Positions 5,739 through 13,163 of a stretch of DNA of 22,491 bases are shown piece by piece (within the stretch, counting starts at the first letter, position 1; each line of letters begins with the position of its first letter). A model generated the notes under the pieces. That model saw nothing but the letters and a program-made list of their open reading frames with translations, made no database searches and was not told where the DNA came from. Source of the stretch: Dethiosulfatibacter sp. (GTDB lineage: Bacteria; Bacillota_A; Clostridia; Tissierellales; Dethiosulfatibacteraceae). Location of the stretch: the NCBI GenBank assembly GCA_019084435.1, contig JAHRFV010000194.1, positions 1-22,491 on the forward strand, written 5' to 3'. Position numbers and translations under genes: made by a program.

Positions 5739-6038
5739 ATGAAATTAGAAGTGTCGCAAGAAGCAGTAGATGCTTTAAAAGCAGTACTGAAAGAAAAAGA
5801 AGAAACTACTAAATCAGTTCGTGTCAATATAGCAGGTTTTGGCTGAGGCGGCCCTAGATTAGGGCTTGTTCTGGACGAACAAAAGGAAACTGATGAAACA
5901 TTTGAACAGGATGGTTTAACCTTCCTAGTTGGAGAAGAGTTGATGAACTACCCCGGTTTTACCGTGGATTATACCAATTCATTCCTAAGAAAAGGATTTG
6001 CTGTCGATATCATGGGATATGCTGGCAGAAGTTGCTAA
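5739..6038 (+). CDS. HesB/IscA-like selenoprotein with in-frame TGA
   Basis: Reading through one TGA gives a 99-residue protein with selenocysteine at residue 36 (TGA 5844-5846) and a true TAA stop at 6036-6038. AAGGAGG (5722-5728) is an excellent ribosome site for ATG 5739. The sequence around the TGA, AGFGUGGPRLGLVLDE, matches the HesB-like selenoprotein family, in which Sec replaces the first conserved Cys of the IscA/HesB iron-sulfur scaffold fold (GGCSGF-type motif). The C-terminal CxC of IscA is reduced to a single final Cys99. Good coding continues after the TGA (LTFLVGEELMNYPGFTVDY), and a hairpin fitting a bacterial SECIS lies just downstream. Its role is not established; the operon with CcdA and a thioredoxin-fold lipoprotein suggests thiol or sulfur redox chemistry. 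Standard gene callers would miss it or split it. Confidence 0.9.
5866..5882 (+). promoter_or_regulatory. Candidate bacterial SECIS element
   Basis: TTGTTC (5866-5871) and GAACAA (5877-5882) form a 6-bp stem with the five-base loop TGGAC, whose second base is G. The loop lies 26-30 bases after the UGA, within the usual range for bacterial SECIS elements. A stronger hairpin, GCCCTA (5851-5856) with TAGGGC (5860-5865), lies closer to the UGA with a GAT triloop and could contribute or compete. SelB recognition cannot be proved by eye. Confidence 0.5.
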
Positions 6039-6056
6039 AAAAAATTAGAAAATTTA

Positions 6057-6080
6057 AGGGCTCTGAGATTTCAGAGCCCT
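6057..6080. terminator. Bidirectional terminator between convergent operons
   Basis: AGGGCTCTGA (6057-6066) pairs perfectly over 10 bp with TCAGAGCCCT (6071-6080) around GATT. The minus-strand side is followed by a long T-rich run, the plus side by a weaker GTTTATT. It separates the selenoprotein operon from the convergent aminotransferase gene. Confidence 0.8.
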
Positions 6081-6094
6081 GTTTATTATGCAAA

Positions 6095-7291
6095 TTATTC
6101 AAGTTTCTTTAGTGCCTCTTCCAATCGATTCATTCCTTCTATGATATTTTCCATAGAATTGGAGTACGAGATACGAATATTTTCAGGTGCTTCAAAAGCA
6201 GCACCGGTAACAACAGCTATTTTAGCTTCCTCCAAAAGATAGTTTGCCATGTCAAGGGAGTTGTTGACTGTGAAATCTTTGTATTTTTTGCCATAGTAAT
6301 ATTTTACATTTGGCATGACATAAAAAGCACCCTTTGGTGTGCTGCAATGGATATTCTCCATAGTATTGATTCTATTGATTATGTATTGCCTTCTTTTATC
6401 AAACTCGAGTCTCATGGTTTCTACGGACTCATCGGAGTTTGCCAGCGCTTCGATAGAGGCATACTGTGCCGGTGTATTGGGGCTTGTGGTTGTATTACCC
6501 TGATAATCAGTCATCGCTTTGATGATTTGTGTTGGACCGACAGCATACCCAATTCTCCAGCCAGTCATGGCATAAGCCTTGGACACACCATTGATGGTTA
6601 TGGTTTTTTCTTTGATTTCAGGGGATAGGGCAGCTACACAAATATTTTGCTCCCCATCATATATCAGCTTTTCGTATATTTCATCTGATATGATATAGAA
6701 GTCATGCTCTATCGCTAGTTGGCCAAGTTGTCTGAGATCTTTCTCGCTGTAAACAGCTCCAGTCGGATTGCTGGGTGAATTGATGATAATGGCTTTTGTC
6801 TTCTCTGTGATGCTTTCTCTTATCTTGTCCACATCCAGTCTAAATCCGTCCTTTTCCTCCAACGAAACCAAAACAGGAATGCCTTCAGCTAGCTTAATCA
6901 TTTCGACATAGCTGACCCAGCAAGGTGTGGGTACGATGACTTCTTCACCGGGATCCACTATAGCCATAAAGACATTCGTCAGGGATTGCTTGGCACCCGA
7001 TGAGACAACAACATCTTTTGGTGTATAATCCAAACCATAGTCTTTTTTGAATTTTCTACAAATCTCTTCTCTAAGCTCTATCATGCCAGCTGCTGGTGTA
7101 TACCTGGTCAAACCTAGATGATATGCCTCTTCTGCTTTTTTGATGATGTTATTGGGTGTGTTGTAGTCAGGCTCACCAACATTGAATCCAATGATTTGAA
7201 CACCTTGTTTTTTTAATTCCGCAATTTTAGGGGACTGCTGTATCTTTGCTGATGGGGTGATATTTTTGATTCTTTTGCTTATGATAGCCAC
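6095..7291 (-). CDS. Aspartate-type aminotransferase (class I, PLP)
   Basis: This 398-residue enzyme resembles the Bacillus/Thermus type of aspartate aminotransferase (subgroup I-beta), interconverting aspartate and oxaloacetate with glutamate/2-oxoglutarate. Visible marks are the N-terminal ISKRIKNITPSAK, GFNVGEPDYNTP, PGEEVIVPTPCWVSY, NSPSNPTGAVYS, ISDEIYEKLIY, the PLP-binding Lys in NGVSKAYAMTGWRIGY, and the C-terminal IRISYSNS with the substrate Arg. It follows homoserine dehydrogenase by 44 bases on the same strand and probably shares its transcript, so it would feed the aspartate family pathway. The start is a GTG: a TAA lies two codons upstream, and the only visible ribosome site (AGAGGTGG) overlaps the GTG itself, so initiation is unusual. 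Confidence 0.9.
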   Translation of the reverse strand: MAIISKRIKNITPSAKIQQSPKIAELKKQGVQIIGFNVGEPDYNTPNNIIKKAEEAYHLGLTRYTPAAGMIELREEICRKFKKDYGLDYTPKDVVVSSGAKQSLTNVFMAIVDPGEEVIVPTPCWVSYVEMIKLAEGIPVLVSLEEKDGFRLDVDKIRESITEKTKAIIINSPSNPTGAVYSEKDLRQLGQLAIEHDFYIISDEIYEKLIYDGEQNICVAALSPEIKEKTITINGVSKAYAMTGWRIGYAVGPTQIIKAMTDYQGNTTTSPNTPAQYASIEALANSDESVETMRLEFDKRRQYIINRINTMENIHCSTPKGAFYVMPNVKYYYGKKYKDFTVNNSLDMANYLLEEAKIAVVTGAAFEAPENIRISYSNSMENIIEGMNRLEEALKKLE

Positions 7292-7335
7292 CTCTTATTT
7301 TTAGGTATTTTTAATCTCTGAATCCATTATACTCT

Positions 7336-8619
7336 TCATATAAGTTGTTTTTCAACCGTTATAATACTGGCAATCTTTAAAACATTGCTATATGCTCTGA
7401 CTTCCTGCAATGCATCATCAATATTCTTTCTTTCCACTTCATGGGTGATAAAAACCAAAGGAGCCACCAAATCATGCTTATATCTCTGTACCACAGATGC
7501 TAGGCTAATGTTGTTTTTCCCAAAAATATTGGATATGTAACCCAATACACCGGGTTTATCGACAACATCCATACGTATATAGTATTGGCTGTAGCCTTTG
7601 TTGACAATCTGATATTTTTTTGATGAGGGTTTAAGTAGTTGCTGTGATTGAGTCGATTTTTCTTTGACAATCGCTATAATATCTTCCAAAACAGCGCTTC
7701 CTGTAGTCATAGAACCAGCTCCCTTGCCATAGAGCATCACTTCACCGACAGCGTTGCCTTTCAAGAGAACTGCATTGAACTCATTTTTCACTGTTGCTAG
7801 AGGGTGTGTTTTGGGTATAAAAGTTGGATGAACTCTCAATTCTATCTCATTATCTCTTTTTTGTGATGATGCAATCAGTTTTATAACATAGCCAAGCTCA
7901 TCAGCATATTTGATATCTTCTTTGGAGACATGTGTTATACCTTCCTTTGGTATATCGTTCAGGCTAATCCTCTGTCCGAATCCAATGTAAGAAAGAATCG
8001 CTATTTTATAGGCAGCATCGTCGCCTTCAACATCCGAGGATGGATCAGCCTCTGCAAACCCCATTTCTTGAGCTTCCTTTACAGCTTGATCGAACTCAAG
8101 ACCTCTTTCTGTCATCTGTGTCAAAATATAATTGGTAGTACCGTTTACAATACCGGATATTTCTGTAAAATCATTGACAGAAAGATTATTTGTCATTGTG
8201 TTGATGATTGGTATTCCGCCGCCCACGCTGGCTTCATACATTAATCTTACGCCATAATCTCTTGCAATGTTCTCCAATTCCTCTCCATGTGTAGCTATTA
8301 GGGCCTTATTGGCTGTCACTACATGTTTTTTGTTCATCAAGGCGTCTCTCACATATTCAAAGGCGGGGTGAATGCCTCCAATCAATTCAACTACAATATC
8401 TACATTTTCATTACCAATTATTTCATGGGCATCTGTAGTGAATTTAGCTTGATCTAGATCTACGTCTCTTTTTTTGTTCAAATTTTTGACTAATACTTTT
8501 ACTATCTCAAAAGTATTGCTTGTTTTTTGCTGGATTATGTCCTGATTCGACGTCATTATATTGATCAATCCAGATGCTACCGTCCCCATTCCTAAAATAC
8601 CTATCTTGACTGTTTCCAT
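7336..8619 (-). CDS. hom: Homoserine dehydrogenase
   Basis: This 427-residue enzyme reduces aspartate semialdehyde to homoserine, the branch to threonine and methionine. The N-terminal Rossmann domain starts with KIGILGMGTVASGL; the catalytic domain has EASVGGGIPIINTM, SGIVNGTTNYILTQM, and ADPSSDVEGDDAAYKIAILS, which contains the catalytic Lys. A C-terminal ACT domain (about 345-427, from YYIRMDVVDKPGVLGYI) is the usual site of threonine feedback in this length class. GGAGG precedes the ATG at good spacing, and a sigma-A promoter is seen about 75 bases upstream. The aspartate aminotransferase gene follows. No T-box or leader peptide was seen in its short 5' region. Confidence 0.95.
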   Translation of the reverse strand: METVKIGILGMGTVASGLINIMTSNQDIIQQKTSNTFEIVKVLVKNLNKKRDVDLDQAKFTTDAHEIIGNENVDIVVELIGGIHPAFEYVRDALMNKKHVVTANKALIATHGEELENIARDYGVRLMYEASVGGGIPIINTMTNNLSVNDFTEISGIVNGTTNYILTQMTERGLEFDQAVKEAQEMGFAEADPSSDVEGDDAAYKIAILSYIGFGQRISLNDIPKEGITHVSKEDIKYADELGYVIKLIASSQKRDNEIELRVHPTFIPKTHPLATVKNEFNAVLLKGNAVGEVMLYGKGAGSMTTGSAVLEDIIAIVKEKSTQSQQLLKPSSKKYQIVNKGYSQYYIRMDVVDKPGVLGYISNIFGKNNISLASVVQRYKHDLVAPLVFITHEVERKNIDDALQEVRAYSNVLKIASIITVEKQLI

Positions 8620-8695
8620 ATTCCCTCCAATTTGAAAAAACCTATTAATTGTTTTTATTTTGTGTACAATTGTCTTTTATTTTAACATCTTAAAA

Positions 8696-8724
8696 AATAT
8701 ATCACAATTTCTCAGACTGTTCAA
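8696..8724 (-). promoter_or_regulatory. Promoter of hom
   Basis: On the minus strand TTGAAC (plus 8724-8719), a 17-base spacer and TATATT (plus 8701-8696) form a good sigma-A promoter. The transcript would carry a leader of roughly 70 bases that is AT-rich with only short possible stems. Confidence 0.6.
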
Positions 8725-8746
8725 CCACTAAATGAGAAAAAATCAA

Positions 8747-8779
8747 GAAAAAAAGTCTAGACCTGTAAGGTGTCTAGAC
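8747..8779 (-). terminator. Terminator after the M50 protease gene
   Basis: On the minus strand two copies of the self-complementary GTCTAGAC (8772-8779 and 8755-8762) form a stem with extra CCT/AGG pairing in the loop, followed by seven T (8754-8748). It lies 27 bases past the stop of the gene at 8806. Confidence 0.8.
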
Positions 8780-8805
8780 CAAGAACCCTGTTGATGGTAC
8801 CTCAA

Positions 8806-9441
8806 CTAAAAAACATTAAAAATTGTAAACAAGAAATTGGTGATACCATAGACCGGAGGTCCGATAATTCTGCCGATATAGCCTGTAACCAATAGCAGAA
8901 TCAGTCCTATTCTGATAATCTGTTCGTACTGCCTGAAGAAATTATAGACTCTCCACCCACCTATACTTTGGGCAATGTGATGGCCATCCAGTGGTGGTAT
9001 AGGCATCAGGTTGAATATCATCAGGACGATGTTTATTTGTACTACAGCATATAGCATTGTTATGGTATACTGACCTGCTTCAGTGATAAGAAAGCTATAA
9101 AAGTTATTAACCACAAATTTGATGACTAGTGTAAAGGCAATAGCTGTCAGAAGATTCATAGTGACGCCTGCCAAGGATACGATTATATCATCTCTTCTTG
9201 GGTTCTTGAAGTTTCTGGGGTTAATCATGACTGGCTTGGCCCATCCAAATCCAACAATCATCAAAAATAAAAATCCCATGGGATCCAGATGCTTTATCGG
9301 ATTCAGGGTCAACCTTCCCTGATACAGTGGTGTATCATCTCCCAGCTTTACCGCAGCTAACGCATGACCGTATTCATGGATGGATATGGCTATGAGGATG
9401 GCTGGTATAATAAGGAGTTTAGGTAAAAGACTTTGCAGCAT
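8806..9441 (-). CDS. Site-2 protease family membrane protein (peptidase M50)
   Basis: This 211-residue integral membrane zinc metalloprotease-like protein belongs to the small Bacillus YwhC/YdiL-type M50 group. The HExxH motif is ISIHEYGHALAA (H22, E23, H26) in the first membrane helix, and the third metal ligand lies in NLMPIPPLDGHHIAQS in a later helix, both intact, so activity is likely. Four to five further hydrophobic segments are visible. AAGGAG precedes the ATG by seven bases. It has its own promoter and terminators on both sides, so it is a single-gene unit. Substrates of this short subgroup are generally unknown. Confidence 0.9.
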   Translation of the reverse strand: MLQSLLPKLLIIPAILIAISIHEYGHALAAVKLGDDTPLYQGRLTLNPIKHLDPMGFLFLMIVGFGWAKPVMINPRNFKNPRRDDIIVSLAGVTMNLLTAIAFTLVIKFVVNNFYSFLITEAGQYTITMLYAVVQINIVLMIFNLMPIPPLDGHHIAQSIGGWRVYNFFRQYEQIIRIGLILLLVTGYIGRIIGPPVYGITNFLFTIFNVF

Positions 9442-9475
9442 ATGTAGGCTCCTTCCTTTCTATTGCAATATATAG

Positions 9476-9504
9476 ACTATAACTTTTTTCGTTTTATTTT
9501 TCAA
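9476..9504 (-). promoter_or_regulatory. Promoter of the M50 protease gene
   Basis: On the minus strand TTGAAA (plus 9504-9499), a 17-base spacer and TATAGT (plus 9481-9476) precede the start codon at 9441 by about 35 bases. Confidence 0.6.
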
Positions 9505-9548
9505 GTAAAACAAGTATATCAGCCATATCTTAACTTATTATTAAGCAT

Positions 9549-9583
9549 CAAAAAACAAAAGGAACCGTCCCTTTTGTTTTTTG
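9549..9583 (-). terminator. Long hairpin with GGGACGGTTCC core, terminator or repeat
   Basis: CAAAAAACAAAAGG (9549-9562) pairs perfectly over 14 bp with CCTTTTGTTTTTTG (9570-9583) around a 7-base loop. It starts directly after the stop of the polyphosphate operon and gives a T-rich 3' arm on the minus strand, so it can end that transcript. The GGGACGGTTC core with AAAAG-rich arms resembles small dispersed palindromes I recall from other Firmicutes genomes; only one copy was noticed in this window. Confidence 0.6.
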
Positions 9584-9585
9584 GA

Positions 9586-11085
9586 TCAGACAATAATCAT
9601 CTTGAGCTTGAACGCATTTTCGAAGTCGTGTTCGAGTGTTCTTAGATAAGCGATCTCTAAAGAAATATCGTCGTAGTTCATGGTTTTGATGATGACATAT
9701 TTGTCTACGCATCTGCACATGATATCTTTAACCTTTGAAGTCAATCCTCTGTCCAGTCCTTCCGCAAGCTTCATGAGTATGCTAAGCCTGTCTACTGTCT
9801 GAAGCTCTTCTTTTGTCAGCAATTTAGTGTACATATCTAGGTCAATTTTCAATTTGCTGTCCGTGTGGTTGCCTGCTATTATAGCAGCCATCAGCTGTTT
9901 TTTATGACTGATACCGCTGAGCAGTGAATTGAGCATAATGTAGAATGTGTGTTCATGATGATTTTTATAATCTAGCAACTTACCGACATCATGGAGCATA
10001 CTAGCTGTATATATGATTTCATCTACATCCTCTTTGATCTGGTGAATCTCTCTAAGTTCCTCAAACAGCTTGCGAAACAAAAACAATACCTGTGAGGCAT
10101 GGCCGTGATCGATATCGTATACCTTCAGCATGTTTTCTACCGATAGTTCCAAAGGATTCGCTGTCACGTTGCCCATCCCATGCCCCATTTTTTCATACAG
10201 AAGACCCTCTCTTAGACCATCCCTGCTGATAATGAGACTATCGCTGTTAAGATAATCCACAAGCTGTCTTACTGCACCACATGCGCCTACGAATATATCA
10301 GCCCTATCTTTTCCCAGTCCATTTATACCACATCTATCCTTAAAGCTTACACTTGACACAGCTTTATATATTTCGTCTAGCTCCTGTGGTTTGATAATAT
10401 AGTTATGTATTGCACTTAACGGATACTCTGCTTTTCGCTTTTGAATCTTTCCAATCTCCCTGATTGTTCCGCCTATCCCTACAAGTGGCAGTTTTTTTGC
10501 TTCTTTTAGCCAATCAAGGCTCTTATACTGCTCTGACAGATATTTCTCCAGTTTTTTAATGTCTTTGTCATCCGGTTTATCTTTCAGGTTATACTTTTCA
10601 GCCAAATCAACAGCCCCGAAAGGTAAGCTGATGCTCTCAGTTAATTGTCTACCTAAAACCAGCCCGAGCTCTGTTGAACCACCACCTATATCCATAAACA
10701 GATAGTCGTCCAGACTGATGGCATTTATAGACCCCACGTAATCGTATTCGGCCTCCATCTCTCCTGGAAGCAGTTCAACTGTTATATCAATATCTCTTTT
10801 AGCACTCTGAATAAAGATATCCCTATTGTCGGCTTTTCTTAAGGCTGCTGTACCCACAACCCTGATTTCTTCACACCCACTTTGCCTACAGTAGTTCACA
10901 AGCATTTTCAGTGTTTTTAATCCATAGGTCATTTTTTCCTCATTCAGCATATTGTTGCTGTCTAAACCCTCTGAAAGCCTCACACTCTCCTTGAATCCGT
11001 CAACGATAAAGTAAGAGTCGTTCTTGATTTCTGCAATGATCAATCTGAATGTGTTTGATCCAATATCTATTATTCCATATTTCAT
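9586..11085 (-). CDS. ppx: Exopolyphosphatase, Ppx/GppA family with HD domain
   Basis: This 499-residue enzyme releases phosphate from polyphosphate or from pppGpp. The N-terminal ASKHA ATPase-fold domain has both phosphate loops intact: DIGSNTFRLII (from residue 7) and DIGGGSTELG (132-141), and a glutamate motif GEMEAE (108-113). The C-terminal HD-like domain carries a clear HD pair in ASMLHDVGK (H365, D366) and downstream HHEHTFYIM. Its start overlaps the end of polyphosphate kinase by four bases (ATGA), so the two are translationally coupled; kinase and phosphatase made together would control the polyphosphate pool. A long hairpin ends the operon. Whether polyphosphate or pppGpp is the main substrate is open. 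Confidence 0.9.
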   Translation of the reverse strand: MKYGIIDIGSNTFRLIIAEIKNDSYFIVDGFKESVRLSEGLDSNNMLNEEKMTYGLKTLKMLVNYCRQSGCEEIRVVGTAALRKADNRDIFIQSAKRDIDITVELLPGEMEAEYDYVGSINAISLDDYLFMDIGGGSTELGLVLGRQLTESISLPFGAVDLAEKYNLKDKPDDKDIKKLEKYLSEQYKSLDWLKEAKKLPLVGIGGTIREIGKIQKRKAEYPLSAIHNYIIKPQELDEIYKAVSSVSFKDRCGINGLGKDRADIFVGACGAVRQLVDYLNSDSLIISRDGLREGLLYEKMGHGMGNVTANPLELSVENMLKVYDIDHGHASQVLFLFRKLFEELREIHQIKEDVDEIIYTASMLHDVGKLLDYKNHHEHTFYIMLNSLLSGISHKKQLMAAIIAGNHTDSKLKIDLDMYTKLLTKEELQTVDRLSILMKLAEGLDRGLTSKVKDIMCRCVDKYVIIKTMNYDDISLEIAYLRTLEHDFENAFKLKMIIV

Positions 11086-13160
11086 ATTCCCATCATATCC
11101 TTTTTGGCTTTTTTAATAGCATCTGTTGCCTTTTGATGCATCAACACCTGCGCATTGACAGGTTCTTTGCCTCTTCTGTCTAGGTCCTTGTATGTTCCAT
11201 CTTCCAACTGTATACTTGTTTTTTCGGTGTCGGCCAGCAGTATTTCCAGGAAACACAGGAGTCTTTCTTTAAGTAACTGTTCTTCCACTGGAAAAAGTGT
11301 TTCTATTCTTCTGTCAAGATTTCTCTCCATCCAATCCGCACTGGATAGGAACAGGTCATCATCTCCACCGTTATAGAAATAATAGATGCGGCTGTGTTCC
11401 AGGAATGTCCCGACGATACTTCTGACGGTAATATTTTCACTTAGTCCTTTCACTTGGGACCTCAATGCACACATGCCTCTGATTATAAGCTCGATTTTTA
11501 CTCCTTCTTGGGATGCCTCGTATAGCTTGTCGATAATGCCTTGGTCTATGAGCGAGTTTAGCTTAGCTATGATATGTCCCTCACCACCAGCTCTGACATT
11601 TCTGATTTCTCTGTCTATGTAGTACTCAAATCCGGTGCGCAAATTGCCAGGAGCAACAAATATTTTTTTATAATGCAACGCTTTTGTGTAACCGGTAATC
11701 ATATTGAACATATTGGATATATCTATGCAAATATCCTCTCTGCTGGTAAATAAGCCGATGTCTTCATAAAGCGTGGCTGTTGTGTCATTGTAATTGCCTG
11801 TTGATAGGTGCACGTACCGATGGATGCCATCTTCTTCCCTTCTGACAATCAGCAATGCCTTGCTATGAATCTTAAGTCCTGGTAACCCATATACCACATG
11901 GCAACCTGCTTGTTCTAGCTTTCTTGCCCACAGGATATTTTTTTCTTCTTCAAATCTGGCCTTCAGCTCCACCACTACTGTGACCTGTTTTCCATTTTCG
12001 GCTGCTCTTATAAGCTTCGATATAATAGGTGAGTTGTTGCTTACCCTGTACAATGTCTGTTTGATCGCCAAAACTTTAGGGTCTTCCACAGCCCTCTCGA
12101 CAAAATCCAGCACTTTGTAAAAGGATTCATATGGATGATGTAACATTCTATCCCTTTCTTTTATAGCTTCAAACAGATCTTCCTCTCCGAAGAAATCAAT
12201 GGAATCCTGTGGATTGGGAAGCATATCCAGCAAGTGTACAAACTTCTTGTTCTCTATGAACTCAAACCAGCAGGTTGGATCCAGAGGTCCATTTATTTCA
12301 TAGGTCTCCTCGTCCTTCACTTCCAGCTTTTTCTTGATAAATTTTCTGATTTTCTTGTCGCCCTTGCTCTGTATCTCAAGCCTGACAGCTGCGCCCCACT
12401 TTCTTTTCTTGATATTCTTTTCAATTTGAAGCAGCAAGTCCTCTACATCATCTCCGTCGATCTCGAGATCAGCGTCTCTTGTAATTCTAAAAATCGACTT
12501 TTCCATTATTTCATAGCCGAGAAACAGCTTCTCCAGATTATTTAGAATTACTTCTTCCAGAAAAATGTATTCTGTTGAGCCTTCCTCGCTGTAAATTTCA
12601 ACAAATCTTGGCAGCACAGTCGGTACTTTTACCACAGCATATAGCTCCTCTTCATCTGTTGATCTTAGCATTATGCCTATATTGATGCCCTTTGTCTGTA
12701 GCAAAGGAAATGGTCTGCCTGAGTCTATAGCCAGAGGTGTAAGGGCTGGAAAACAAAATTCATCAAAAAAATCCCGTGCATAAATGATTTGTCTCTCATT
12801 CAATTCACTGTATCTTTTGAATCGGATTCCGGACTCTTCTAATTTCGGCATCAATGATTTATTCAAACAGCTATATATCTTTTTCATCATCAATTGAGTT
12901 TCCAGATAAATAGCATTCAATTGCTCTTCTGGAGTTTTTCCTGATATATCTTTTTTCCTGTATTTGGCAGCCATTTGCTGCTTGAGGCCTGCAACCCTGA
13001 CCATGAAAAACTCATCAAGGTTCGAGGCTGTAATCGCTAGAAACTTCAGTCTTGTAAACACCTTGCTATCTTTGTCGTAGGCCTCTTCCAAGACTCTGTC
13101 GTTAAACATAAGCCAGCTTAGCTCTCTGTTGATATATTTTTGATCTTGATTGTGATCCAT
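11082..13160 (-). CDS. ppk1: Polyphosphate kinase 1
   Basis: This 692-residue enzyme reversibly builds polyphosphate from ATP. It begins with the characteristic YINRELSWLMFNDRVLEEA, then SNLDEFFMVRVAGLK. The catalytic half has KQTLYRVS, VVVELKARFEEEKNI, and GLKIHSKALLIV near residue 433, whose His is the expected phospho-acceptor, followed by YVHLSTGNYNDTTA. The second conserved His lies in LEHSRIYYF, and SSADWMERNLDRRIE ends the active domain. Length and motifs are those of a normal PPK1. The ribosome site GAGGGG lies in the end of the upstream Ppx-like gene, which stops 3 bases before this start; the intact ppx overlaps its end. The three genes form one operon. Confidence 0.96.
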   Translation of the reverse strand: MDHNQDQKYINRELSWLMFNDRVLEEAYDKDSKVFTRLKFLAITASNLDEFFMVRVAGLKQQMAAKYRKKDISGKTPEEQLNAIYLETQLMMKKIYSCLNKSLMPKLEESGIRFKRYSELNERQIIYARDFFDEFCFPALTPLAIDSGRPFPLLQTKGINIGIMLRSTDEEELYAVVKVPTVLPRFVEIYSEEGSTEYIFLEEVILNNLEKLFLGYEIMEKSIFRITRDADLEIDGDDVEDLLLQIEKNIKKRKWGAAVRLEIQSKGDKKIRKFIKKKLEVKDEETYEINGPLDPTCWFEFIENKKFVHLLDMLPNPQDSIDFFGEEDLFEAIKERDRMLHHPYESFYKVLDFVERAVEDPKVLAIKQTLYRVSNNSPIISKLIRAAENGKQVTVVVELKARFEEEKNILWARKLEQAGCHVVYGLPGLKIHSKALLIVRREEDGIHRYVHLSTGNYNDTTATLYEDIGLFTSREDICIDISNMFNMITGYTKALHYKKIFVAPGNLRTGFEYYIDREIRNVRAGGEGHIIAKLNSLIDQGIIDKLYEASQEGVKIELIIRGMCALRSQVKGLSENITVRSIVGTFLEHSRIYYFYNGGDDDLFLSSADWMERNLDRRIETLFPVEEQLLKERLLCFLEILLADTEKTSIQLEDGTYKDLDRRGKEPVNAQVLMHQKATDAIKKAKKDMMGI

Positions 13161-13163
13161 GGA

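Noticed and set aside
5739..5846. Short 35-residue ORF or frameshifted pseudogene instead of a selenoprotein
   Set aside because: Sequence similarity to HesB continues in the same frame on both sides of the TGA, the TGA is at the conserved Cys position, and no base insertion or deletion is needed.
8620..8695. Leader peptide or riboswitch in the hom 5' region
   Set aside because: The region of about 70 bases is AT-rich with only short pairings (for example AATTGT/ACAATT), no terminator between promoter and gene, and no Thr/Met-codon-rich ORF.
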